Shown here one piece after another: positions 1 through 7,435 of a stretch of 12,456 bases of DNA. How positions within the stretch are numbered: the first letter of the stretch is position 1; each line of letters starts with the position of its first letter. Source of the stretch: CBDTTW01 sp965363675 (GTDB taxonomy: Bacteria > Bacteroidota > Rhodothermia > Rhodothermales > DASSAV01); contig CBDTTW010000088.1 in NCBI GenBank assembly GCA_965363675.1, positions 1 through 12,456 of the forward strand, in the 5' to 3' direction. The notes under the pieces are model-generated. The model saw only the letters and a program-made list of their open reading frames with translations. It was not told where the DNA came from and did no database searches. The translations under genes and the position numbers were made by a program.

Positions 1-1
1 C

Positions 2-2749
2 CGCGTCAAGGAGCCCGGCAGCGCCGGCGAGCCGCTTTACCAGGACGTGCTGACGGCCGTAGCCGAGATGCTGGCCGAAGGCCGGGCCCCGTTTGCCGCC
101 ATGCCGCGCCTCGTCGGGGGGCGCTACGGCCTCTCCTCGAAGGAGTACACGCCCGCCATGGCCCTGGCGGTGTTCGAGAACCTCGCGCGCACGCAGCCGA
201 AGAACCACTTCACCATCGGCATCCACGACGACGTTTCGCACACGAGCCTCGACTACGACCCCGACTTCAACATCGAGGGGCCGGAGGTCACGCGCGCCAT
301 GTTCTGGGGCCTCGGCTCGGACGGCACTGTGGGGGCCAACAAGAACTCGATCAAGATCATCGGCGAGGAGACCCCGTTCTACGCCCAGGGCTACTTCGTC
401 TACGACTCGAAGAAGGCGGGCGCGCGCACCATCTCGCATTTGCGGTTCGGGCCGCACCCGATCCACAGCACCTACCTGATCCAGCGCGCCAACTTCATCG
501 CGGTGCACCAGTTCGGCTTCCTCGACCGCATCAACACGCTCGAACAGGCCGAGGAGGGCGGCACGTTCCTGCTCAACAGCCCCTATCCGCCGGATGAGGT
601 GTGGGACCAGTTGCCGCGCCCGGTGCAGCAGACCATCGTGGACCGCCGCCTGAGGATGTTCGTCATCGACGCCTACGCGGTGGCCGGCGAGCTGGGGCTG
701 GGCATCCGCATCAATACGATCATGCAGACGTGTTTCTTCGCGCTCAGCGGCGTGCTGCCGCGCGAGGAGGCCATCGGCGAGATCAAGAAGGCCATCCGCA
801 AGACGTACAGCAAGCGCGGCGAGGCCATCGTCCAGATGAACTTCGAGGCCGTCGATGGGACGCTGGCGCGGCTCTACGAGGTGGCCGTGCCCGCCGAGGT
901 CACCAGCCGCATCGAGCTGCCGCCCGCCGTGGCCGCCGAAGCGCCGGACTTCGTGCGCGAGGTCACCGGCCGCATGATGGCCGGCGAGGGCGATTTGCTG
1001 CCGGTGAGCGCGCTCCCGCCCGACGGCACCTACCCAAGCGGCACCACGCGCTGGGAGAAGCGCAACATCGCGCTCGAAGTGCCCGTCTGGGAAACCGACT
1101 TGTGCATCCAGTGCGGCAAGTGCGTCATGGTGTGCCCGCACTCGGTGATCCGCGCCAAGGTCGTCGATCCGGCCGAGCTGGCGGGGGCCCCCGAGGCGTT
1201 CAAGTCGATGCCGGCGAGCTGGCGCGAGTTTCCGGGGCAGGCGTACACGCTCCAGGTGGCCGTCGAGGACTGCACGGGCTGCCAGTTGTGCGTGGAGGTG
1301 TGCCCGGCCAAGGACAAAAGCCAGGTCGGCCGCAAGGCGATCAACATGGCCCCGCAGCTTCCGCTGCGCGAGCAGGAGCGCGAAAACTGGGACTTCTTCC
1401 TGGGCCTGCCCGACGCGCCGCGCTACGCCACGCCCGAGCAGCCGGCGCTCAAGTACACCAAGGTCAAGGACGTGCAACTCCTCGAACCGCTCTTCGAGTT
1501 CTCCAGCGCCTGCGCCGGCTGCGGCGAAACGCCCTACCTGCGCCTGATTACGCAGCTCTACGGCGACCGCATGATCGTCGCCAACGCGACGGGCTGCTCC
1601 AGCATCTACGGCGGCAATCTGCCCACGACGCCCTGGACCAAAAACGCCGCCGGGCGCGGCCCGGCCTGGAACAACTCGCTCTTCGAGGACAACGCGGAGT
1701 TCGGCCTGGGCATGCGCCTGGCGCTCGACAAGCAGGAGGAGTACGCCCGCGAACTCGTCGGGCGCCTGCGCGAGCGCATCGGCGGCGAGCTGGCCGACGC
1801 GCTGCTCGCGGCCGACCAGTCCGAGGAAGGCGGCCTGGCCCTCCAGCGCGAGCGCATCGAAGCGCTCAAGCGCAAGCTCGGCCGGGGCGGCGACGCCGAC
1901 GCGCGCGACCTGGCCGGCCTGGCCGACGCTCTGGCGCGCAAAAGCGTCTGGATCATCGGCGGCGACGGGTGGGCCTACGACATCGGCTTCGGCGGCCTCG
2001 ACCACGTGCTCGCCTCGGGACGCAACGTCAAGGTCATCGTGCTCGACACCGAGGTGTACTCCAACACGGGCGGCCAGGCGTCCAAGTCCACCTCGCTCGG
2101 GGCGGTCGCCAAGTTCGCCGCCGGGGGCAAGGCCACGCCCAAGAAAGACCTCGGCATGCTTGCCATGAGCTACGGCTACGTCTACGTCGCTCAGGTGGCG
2201 ATGGGCGCCAACGACAACCAGGTGATCAAGGCGATCCAGGAGGCCGAAGCCTACAACGGCCCTTCGCTCATCATCGCGTACAGCCACTGCGTCGCCCACG
2301 GCATCGACATGGCGAAAGGCATGCGCCAGCAGGAACTGGCCGTCGAGTCGGGCTACTGGCCGATCTACCGCTACAACCCGATGCTCAAAGCGGAGGGCAA
2401 AAATCCGCTTCAGCTCGACTGCAAGGCCCCGCGCCTGCCGCTGAAAGACTACATCCTGCACGAAGGGCGCTTCCAGATGCTGTTCAAGTCGCATCCGGAG
2501 ACGGCCGCGCAGTTCCTCAAGGAGGCGCAGGAGATCGTGCAGGCGCGCTGGCAGCGGTACGAGCAGATGGCCGGCGTGAGCGCCGCCGGCGACGGCCACC
2601 CCTCGGCGCCGCCCGCCGCTCGCCCCACGATGCCGCCGCCGCCGGGCGCGACGCTTCCGCCCGCCGGGCGCCCGGCGCCGCCCCCCGGCGCGGCCCGCCC
2701 GACGCTGCCGCCCATGCCGCCTCCCGGCAAACGGCCCCCTACCGAGTAA
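2..2749 (+). CDS. nifJ: Pyruvate:ferredoxin (flavodoxin) oxidoreductase NifJ, 5'-truncated by window edge
   Basis: Oxidatively decarboxylates pyruvate with CoA to acetyl-CoA, CO2 and reduced ferredoxin/flavodoxin, in the cytoplasm. The frame is open from base 2 (RVKEPGSAGEPLY, a typical internal NifJ segment), so the GTG at 47 is not the real start; the family is about 1170-1230 residues and 915 are present. Visible in order: gamma-type domain with GTVGANKNSIKIIG (about 330-365); EKR linker (about 806-856); two 4Fe-4S ferredoxin motifs, CxxCxxCxxxCP (1103-1135) and CxxCxxCxxxCP (1271-1306); proximal-cluster and TPP domain with CAGCGE (1511-1528), the Mg/TPP motif GDGWAYDIG (from 1961), NTGGQASKST, and the fourth cluster Cys in SHC (2288). 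All iron-sulfur cysteines expected in this portion are present. The final ~55 residues (from about 2580) are an unusual Pro/Ala-rich tail. It is followed by a DHODH-like gene on the same strand. Confidence 0.97.
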   Translation, partial: RVKEPGSAGEPLYQDVLTAVAEMLAEGRAPFAAMPRLVGGRYGLSSKEYTPAMALAVFENLARTQPKNHFTIGIHDDVSHTSLDYDPDFNIEGPEVTRAMFWGLGSDGTVGANKNSIKIIGEETPFYAQGYFVYDSKKAGARTISHLRFGPHPIHSTYLIQRANFIAVHQFGFLDRINTLEQAEEGGTFLLNSPYPPDEVWDQLPRPVQQTIVDRRLRMFVIDAYAVAGELGLGIRINTIMQTCFFALSGVLPREEAIGEIKKAIRKTYSKRGEAIVQMNFEAVDGTLARLYEVAVPAEVTSRIELPPAVAAEAPDFVREVTGRMMAGEGDLLPVSALPPDGTYPSGTTRWEKRNIALEVPVWETDLCIQCGKCVMVCPHSVIRAKVVDPAELAGAPEAFKSMPASWREFPGQAYTLQVAVEDCTGCQLCVEVCPAKDKSQVGRKAINMAPQLPLREQERENWDFFLGLPDAPRYATPEQPALKYTKVKDVQLLEPLFEFSSACAGCGETPYLRLITQLYGDRMIVANATGCSSIYGGNLPTTPWTKNAAGRGPAWNNSLFEDNAEFGLGMRLALDKQEEYARELVGRLRERIGGELADALLAADQSEEGGLALQRERIEALKRKLGRGGDADARDLAGLADALARKSVWIIGGDGWAYDIGFGGLDHVLASGRNVKVIVLDTEVYSNTGGQASKSTSLGAVAKFAAGGKATPKKDLGMLAMSYGYVYVAQVAMGANDNQVIKAIQEAEAYNGPSLIIAYSHCVAHGIDMAKGMRQQELAVESGYWPIYRYNPMLKAEGKNPLQLDCKAPRLPLKDYILHEGRFQMLFKSHPETAAQFLKEAQEIVQARWQRYEQMAGVSAAGDGHPSAPPAARPTMPPPPGATLPPAGRPAPPPGAARPTLPPMPPPGKRPPTE

Positions 2750-2758
2750 GCCCATGCG

Positions 2759-2787
2759 CGCCCGCCGCCTCGCCCGGGCGGCGGGCG
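2759..2787 (+). terminator. GC-only hairpin after nifJ, possible terminator or mRNA-end structure
   Basis: A perfect 11-bp inverted repeat (2759-2769 with 2777-2787, 7-nt loop) begins ten bases after the nifJ stop codon. It is directly followed by a palindromic GGAAGCTTCC but by no T-tract, so it is not a canonical intrinsic terminator. It may stabilise the 3' end of the nifJ message or tune read-through into the next gene. In such GC-rich DNA part of this could be chance. Confidence 0.35.
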
Positions 2788-2824
2788 GAAGCTTCCCTCA
2801 CCCTTCGCCTGACGACACAACCGT

Positions 2825-3841
2825 ATGGATTTGCGCACGACCTACCTCGGGCTCGAACTGGCTAACCCCATCGTCCCCTCGGCCTCGCCCCTCTCCGACC
2901 ACCTCGATGTGATGCGGCGCCTCGAAGACGCCGGGGCCGCCGCCATCGTGATGCACTCGCTCTTCGAGGAGCAGATCACGCACGAGAGCCGCCTGCTCGA
3001 CCACTACCTCAGCGACTACACCGAGGGCTACGCCGAGTCGCTGACGTATTTCCCCGAGCAGCAAGCCTACCACGTCGGGCCGGGCGAGTACCTGGAGAAA
3101 ATCCGGCGCGCCAAGGAAAGCCTCGGCGTCCCGATTATCGGCAGCCTCAACGGCGTCTCGACGGGCGGCTGGATCGAGTACGCCCGGCTCATCGAAGAAG
3201 CCGGCGCCGACGCGCTCGAACTGAACGTGTACTATATCCCCGCCAACCCCCAGATGACCGGGGCCGTCGTCGAGGACATGTACGCCCGGGTCGTCGCGGA
3301 CGTGGCCGGCAGCATCGGCATTCCGCTGGCCGTCAAGGTCGGGCCGTTCTTCAGCTCGCCCGCCAACATGGCCCTGCGCCTCGCCGAAGCGGGCGCGCGC
3401 GGGCTCGTGCTGTTCAACCGCTTCTACCAGCCCGACTTTGACCTCGACGCGCTCGAAGTGACCCCCCACCTCGTGCTCTCCGACTCGCACGAGCTGCGCC
3501 TGCCGCTGCGCTGGATCGCCATTCTCTACGGCCGCATCGCTGCGGACTTTGCCCTTACCAGCGGCGTGCACACCTACCAGGACGTGCTCAAGGGCCTTAT
3601 GGCGGGCGCTTCGGTCACCATGATGGCCTCGGAGCTGCTTCAGCACGGCATCCACCGCATCAGCGAGATCCTGCACGAACTCGAGTCGTGGATGGAGCTG
3701 CGCGAGTACGTCTCCGTCGAGCAGATGAAAGGCAGCATGAGCCAGATCAACGTCGGCGAGCCGACGGCGTTCGAGCGGGCGAACTACATGAAGGTGCTCC
3801 AGTCGTGGCGGCAGGACCCGATGGGGCAGCACATTTTCTAA
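2825..3841 (+). CDS. Dihydroorotate dehydrogenase-like flavoprotein (PyrD/PreA family, atypical active site)
   Basis: 338 residues with the FMN-binding TIM-barrel pattern of class 1 dihydroorotate dehydrogenases: LANPIVPSASPLS at the N-terminus (residues 12-24), GSLNGVS, a barrel strand with IPLAVKVGPFF, and a C-terminal phosphate-binding region around SGVHTYQDVLKGLMAGAS. The canonical NxSCPN catalytic loop is replaced by NVYYIPANPQ (residues 134-143), with no Cys or Ser at the catalytic-base position, so true dihydroorotate oxidation is doubtful. ATG at 2825 is the first start and gives the standard N-terminus; no Shine-Dalgarno is visible. It lies 75 nt after nifJ and 40 nt before a Rieske-like gene on the same strand. 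From general knowledge, proteins annotated this way often sit beside nifJ. I infer a redox role tied to NifJ rather than pyrimidine synthesis. Confidence 0.88.
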   Translation: MDLRTTYLGLELANPIVPSASPLSDHLDVMRRLEDAGAAAIVMHSLFEEQITHESRLLDHYLSDYTEGYAESLTYFPEQQAYHVGPGEYLEKIRRAKESLGVPIIGSLNGVSTGGWIEYARLIEEAGADALELNVYYIPANPQMTGAVVEDMYARVVADVAGSIGIPLAVKVGPFFSSPANMALRLAEAGARGLVLFNRFYQPDFDLDALEVTPHLVLSDSHELRLPLRWIAILYGRIAADFALTSGVHTYQDVLKGLMAGASVTMMASELLQHGIHRISEILHELESWMELREYVSVEQMKGSMSQINVGEPTAFERANYMKVLQSWRQDPMGQHIF

Positions 3842-3870
3842 CCCTGCCCCACCGGCAGAAAAACCTGGAA

Positions 3871-3876
3871 AGGAGG
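3871..3876 (+). promoter_or_regulatory. Strong Shine-Dalgarno site of the Rieske-like gene
   Basis: AGGAGG sits five bases before the ATG at 3882. It is the only full-strength Shine-Dalgarno in the window; most other genes show none or only a partial GAGG/AGG. It fixes the start of the downstream gene. Confidence 0.85.
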
Positions 3877-3881
3877 AGCTT

Positions 3882-4301
3882 ATGGCAAACGGCAGACGAA
3901 CCTTCTTTCAACGGGTGCTCGGCAAGCCGGCCACCCCGGCCGGCGCGCCCGAGGTGTGGCGCTACGAAGCCCCCACGCTGCGGGTGAGCCTTCCGGCGGC
4001 CCGAGCGCTGGCCGCGCCCGGCGGCGCGCTCCGGCTCGAAGGCCCGGCGCTGCCGCACGGCGTGCTCGTCGTGCACGGCATCGACCACCGCTTCCGGGCC
4101 TACCGCAACGCCTGCGGCCACGGCGGGCGCTGCGTCGATCCGCTGCCGGGCGAGGCGCGCTTGGAGTGTTGCAGCCTCGGCCGCTCGACCTACGACTACG
4201 ACGGCCGCATCTGCTCGGGTCCGGCGCACGCCCCGCTGCACTGCTACCCCGCGCGCATCGAAGGCGAGGCGCTCGTGGTGGAGCTGGACGACGCGCCCTA
4301 A
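3882..4301 (+). CDS. Small Rieske-fold protein with one cluster histidine replaced by leucine
   Basis: 139 residues, the size of soluble Rieske ferredoxins. The C-terminal half follows the Rieske [2Fe-2S] pattern: C78-G-H80, 15 residues, then C96-C-S-L99-G, TYDYDGR, SGPAHAPL and YPARIEG, ending in a beta strand. The second motif should be CxxH; here the histidine is Leu99 (codon CTC at 4176-4178, one base from CAC). Spare cysteines are C84, C97, C111 and C121. A normal 2His-2Cys cluster cannot form, so it may hold an altered cluster, bind no cluster, or act as a structural or partner-binding protein. The N-terminus has RRTFF but no hydrophobic core after it, so it is probably cytoplasmic. Start chosen for the strong Shine-Dalgarno at 3871. 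Third gene in line after nifJ and the DHODH-like gene. The stop codon overlaps the menD stop. Confidence 0.82.
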   Translation: MANGRRTFFQRVLGKPATPAGAPEVWRYEAPTLRVSLPAARALAAPGGALRLEGPALPHGVLVVHGIDHRFRAYRNACGHGGRCVDPLPGEARLECCSLGRSTYDYDGRICSGPAHAPLHCYPARIEGEALVVELDDAP

Positions 4302-6028
4302 GCCCCTGCCTGCCACGCCTGCTCCAGCAAGCGCCCGTGCAGCGCGTGGTTGGCGGCGCGCTCCGTCTGCACCTCGATGAGCGTGGAGCGCCCTCCGGCG
4401 GCGGCGGCGCGGTACGCCGCCTCGAAGGCGCCGGGCGTGCGCGGCTGCGCGTACTCCAGCCCGAACTGGCGCGCCGTGTCGGCAAACGCGAGGCCGTGCG
4501 GGACGCCGAAATACGGCTCGAACAGATCCGGGAAGTCGGCGATCGGCAAAAACGAGAAGATGCCGCCGCCGTCGTTGTTGAGGAGCACGATCGTGAGCGG
4601 GTGCGGCAGGCGGCGCACGAGTTCGAGCGCGTTAAGGTCGTAGAGAAACGCGAGGTCGCCGACGACGAGCGTAGCCGGGGCGCCCCTCCCGAGCACAAAG
4701 CCGGCCGCCGTCGCCAGCGTGCCGTCGATGCCGCTGGCGCCCCGGTTGGCGGCGACAGGCGCCTCGGCCCCATCGACCACCGCGAAGGCGTCCATGTCGC
4801 GCACGGGCATACTGGAGGCCAGCACGAGGCCATGCCCGGCCGGCAGCAGCTCCGAGACGCGCCGCGCCACGCCCGGTTCGGTCAGCGCGTCGGCGCCGTC
4901 GAGGGCGGCCCGGTGGGCGGCCTGCACCGCGCGCGCGCGCCGCTGCCAGCGGGGCAGCCAGTCGGGGTCGGGGGCCCAGCCGGAAGGCAGCGCCTCCGCC
5001 AGGGCCCGGCAGAACAGCCCCGCCGCCGCCTCGAAGCGCCACGCCGCCCGGTGGCCCGGGTCGATCCGCTCGGGGCCGTCGTGCACGACCGCCGGCAGGT
5101 CGGCGCCGTCGAGCAAGCCTTGCAGCCGCTTCGAGACGGGGCGCGCGCCCAGAAGCAGCGCGACCTCCGGGCGGTGCGCCGCCGCCCATGCCTCCCCGGC
5201 GAGCATGCCGTCCGGGGGGGCGCACACCGCCGGGCGCGCCGCTGCGCCGAGCCGCATCCCCGAGCGCACATCCGGCAGCACCGGCCAGCCCAGCCGCAGG
5301 GCGAGGTGGTGCACGGCCTCGGGGTCGTCTACGTCCGCCGCCACGATCACGCCGCGCCCCCCGAGCCGGGCCGCGAACGCTTCGGCGCCGGCCGGGCTGA
5401 GCGCGGGCGCGACCCATCGGGTGTACGGGCCGTCGTCGCGGCGGACAAGGCCGGCGGCATACGCCGCGTAGTCGCCGCCGTCGGGGGTGGGGGCCAGGGG
5501 TTCGCGGAACGGAACGTTCAGGTGCACCGGCCCGCCCGGCGCCCGGTGGGCGCGGTAAACGGCCTGATCGACGGTGGTCAGCAGGGCGTGCGGCGGAACG
5601 GCTGCCTCGGGCGCCGGCAGGTCGCATTGCCAGCGCACGTAATCGCCGAAAAGTCCTGGCTGCCGGATGGCCTGGTTGGCCCCGGCGTCGCGCAGCTCAG
5701 GCGGGCGGTCCGCCGTCACGAGCAGCATCGGCGCGCCGTCCTGCGACGCCTCGACGACGGCAGGCAGGCCGTTGGCCGCCGCCGTGCCCGACGTGGTGAC
5801 CCACGCCGCCGCGCGCCCGGCGCCGCGCCCGTACCCGAGCGCCGCAAAGGCCGTGGCGCGCTCGTCGAGGTGCACCACGGCCTGCGCCTGCGGGTGGCGC
5901 GCTACGGCCGCTACGAGGGGCGTGCTGCGCGAGCCGGGGGCGATGAAGAACATGCTTACGCCGCAGCGCACCAGCTCATCGACGATCCACGACGCCCAGA
6001 GCAGGTTGAGGTTATGCTCAGGCTGCAT
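4298..6028 (-). CDS. menD: 2-succinyl-5-enolpyruvyl-6-hydroxy-3-cyclohexene-1-carboxylate synthase MenD
   Basis: Thiamine-diphosphate enzyme joining isochorismate and 2-oxoglutarate to SEPHCHC, the second step of the classical menaquinone pathway; cytoplasmic. It has 576 residues, close to the usual ~550-580. Family signatures: PGSRSTP (31-37), HLDER with the TPP-activating Glu56, TTSGTAAANGLPAVVEAS, TADRPPELRDAGANQAI, and the C-terminal Mg/TPP motif GDLAFLYDLN through NNDGGGIFSF (about 457-494). All look intact. The start ATG at 6028 lies inside the 3' end of menF (11-bp overlap) with a partial GAGG four bases upstream, which points to translational coupling. At the other end its TAG and the TAA of the + strand Rieske gene share bases, so the two genes converge with no spacer. 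No other men gene is in the window. Confidence 0.97.
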   Translation of the reverse strand: MQPEHNLNLLWASWIVDELVRCGVSMFFIAPGSRSTPLVAAVARHPQAQAVVHLDERATAFAALGYGRGAGRAAAWVTTSGTAAANGLPAVVEASQDGAPMLLVTADRPPELRDAGANQAIRQPGLFGDYVRWQCDLPAPEAAVPPHALLTTVDQAVYRAHRAPGGPVHLNVPFREPLAPTPDGGDYAAYAAGLVRRDDGPYTRWVAPALSPAGAEAFAARLGGRGVIVAADVDDPEAVHHLALRLGWPVLPDVRSGMRLGAAARPAVCAPPDGMLAGEAWAAAHRPEVALLLGARPVSKRLQGLLDGADLPAVVHDGPERIDPGHRAAWRFEAAAGLFCRALAEALPSGWAPDPDWLPRWQRRARAVQAAHRAALDGADALTEPGVARRVSELLPAGHGLVLASSMPVRDMDAFAVVDGAEAPVAANRGASGIDGTLATAAGFVLGRGAPATLVVGDLAFLYDLNALELVRRLPHPLTIVLLNNDGGGIFSFLPIADFPDLFEPYFGVPHGLAFADTARQFGLEYAQPRTPGAFEAAYRAAAAGGRSTLIEVQTERAANHALHGRLLEQAWQAGA

Positions 6029-7430
6029 CGAGCCTCAGCAGCGCAGCGTACGGCCCCAGTTTCTGCTCGACTTCGCGCCACTCGGCCTCGGGGCGCGAGC
6101 CTTCCACGATGCCCGCCCCGGAGTACAGCGTCATCTCGGCGCCCTGGAGGCGCGCCGACCGGATCGCTACGGCAAATTCGGCTTCCTCGCGGCCCACCCA
6201 CCCCACCGGACCGGCGTACCAGCCCCGGTCGAACGGTTCGAGGCGGCGGATGGCCTCCAGCGAGGCCGGGCGCGGGAAGCCCCCGACGGCGGGCGTCGGG
6301 TGCAGCGCCGCCAGCACGGCGCCGTCGCCGACGTCTGCCCGGAGCGTGCCGCGCACGCCGGTATGCAGGTGGCGCCCGTGCGCGAGCGTCATGAGACGGG
6401 CTTCCTCGTCCACCTGCGTCAGGTCGCACAGCGTCCGGAGCGCGGCGCTGAGGTAGTCGCGCACGACCCCGTGCTCGCGCAAATCTTTGTCGCTGGCGAG
6501 CAGTTCTTCGGCCAGGCGGCTGTCGTCGCGCTGAAAGCGGCCGCGCGGACGCGTGCCGGCCACGGCCTCGCTGGCGAGCAGGCGGCCGGAGCGCCGGTAC
6601 AGGCGCTCGGGCGAGGCCCCGATGAACACGCTTGCGCCCGCCGCAAAGGCAAACCGGAACGTCGCAGGGGCGTGCGGAGCCAGGGCTTCGAGCAGCCCGA
6701 AGGCGTCGAGCGGCCGGGCGAAGCGCACCCGCGCCGCGCGCGCCAGCACCACCTTTTCAAGCGTCCCGGCGCCGATGGCCTCCAGCGCCGCGCCGACGGC
6801 GTCGTTCCAGGCATCGGCGTCGGGGCGGGCCGTGCGCGAAAGCGGCTCGGGCAAATCCACGACAGGCGCGCGGGCCTCCAGGCTGAGCGCGTTGATGGCT
6901 CCAAGCACGCACTCCGGGCGGCGCCGGTCCTCGGGCAGGTACAGGTTGCACGCCAGGGTCGTAGCCCCGGCATGGGTGCGCAGCTCGAAGCGCGGCAGCA
7001 CGAAACGGTAGCCGCCATAGGCCGCCCACTCGGGGGCAGGCGGCGTCTCCGGGTCGAAGCGCATGCCGCCGTAGAAACGCGCGGCGCCGTCGGCCTCGGC
7101 CAGGAGGGCGTGCGCCCGGTCGGCCGCCGCGCACCCCGCCTCGAAGCCTGCGCCTTCGAGCACGAAGGCGGCGCCCGCTACGGCCGTCTCGCCCGGCTCC
7201 TCGCGTCCGGTCCAGTAGCCGCGATGCGCCGCCGTTTGCTCGCGCACCCACCCGAGGGGCCGCATGGGCGGGGCTTCTACCTCCAGGCGCACCACCTCCG
7301 ACGGATGCGCCCGCCCCAGCGCTTCCAGCGCCAGGCTCCGGAGCGCGCGGCGGATGCGGGCGCGGTCTACGGGCGGGGGACCTAACGGCCGTGAGGATAT
7401 TTCCAGCGGTTCGGTGTGCGGCATCGCCAT
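6018..7430 (-). CDS. menF: Isochorismate synthase MenF
   Basis: Converts chorismate to isochorismate, the committed step toward menaquinone; Mg-dependent, cytoplasmic. 470 residues from the chosen start. The C-terminal chorismate-binding domain carries LEKVVLAR with the likely catalytic Lys226, IGASPERLYR, SEAVAGT with Glu288, DKDLREHG, HPTPAVGG (from 377), WYAGPVGW, and SGAGIVEGS with Glu443. The N-terminal part is poorly conserved, as usual. The frame stays open upstream to 7751, but that stretch is antisense-like Arg-rich sequence inside the phosphatase gene. The ATGs at 7430 and 7424 (MAMPHTE) follow the phosphatase stop by 5 and 11 bases, so the start is one of these. No clear Shine-Dalgarno. 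Same operon as menD. Siderophore-type isochorismate synthases (EntC) are related, but the menD partner settles the role. Confidence 0.94.
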   Translation of the reverse strand: MAMPHTEPLEISSRPLGPPPVDRARIRRALRSLALEALGRAHPSEVVRLEVEAPPMRPLGWVREQTAAHRGYWTGREEPGETAVAGAAFVLEGAGFEAGCAAADRAHALLAEADGAARFYGGMRFDPETPPAPEWAAYGGYRFVLPRFELRTHAGATTLACNLYLPEDRRRPECVLGAINALSLEARAPVVDLPEPLSRTARPDADAWNDAVGAALEAIGAGTLEKVVLARAARVRFARPLDAFGLLEALAPHAPATFRFAFAAGASVFIGASPERLYRRSGRLLASEAVAGTRPRGRFQRDDSRLAEELLASDKDLREHGVVRDYLSAALRTLCDLTQVDEEARLMTLAHGRHLHTGVRGTLRADVGDGAVLAALHPTPAVGGFPRPASLEAIRRLEPFDRGWYAGPVGWVGREEAEFAVAIRSARLQGAEMTLYSGAGIVEGSRPEAEWREVEQKLGPYAALLRLDAA

Positions 7431-7435
7431 CGCAG

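Noticed and set aside
601..2865. Long alternative + strand frame inside nifJ
   Set aside because: Low-complexity Arg/Gly/Ala translation; the nifJ frame carries all conserved motifs.
3844..3858. Small hairpin CTGCC/GGCAG after the DHODH-like gene
   Set aside because: Only 5 bp, followed by A rather than T residues, and right before a strong ribosome-binding site; not credible as a terminator.
3894..3923. Tat signal peptide on the Rieske-like protein (RRTFF)
   Set aside because: The twin arginine is followed by a charged, Pro-rich stretch with no hydrophobic core or cleavage site, so export is unlikely.
3956..6394. Very long + strand open frame opposite menD and menF
   Set aside because: Arg/Gly/Pro-rich translation without any recognisable domain, overlapping well-supported genes; a typical antisense shadow in GC-rich DNA.
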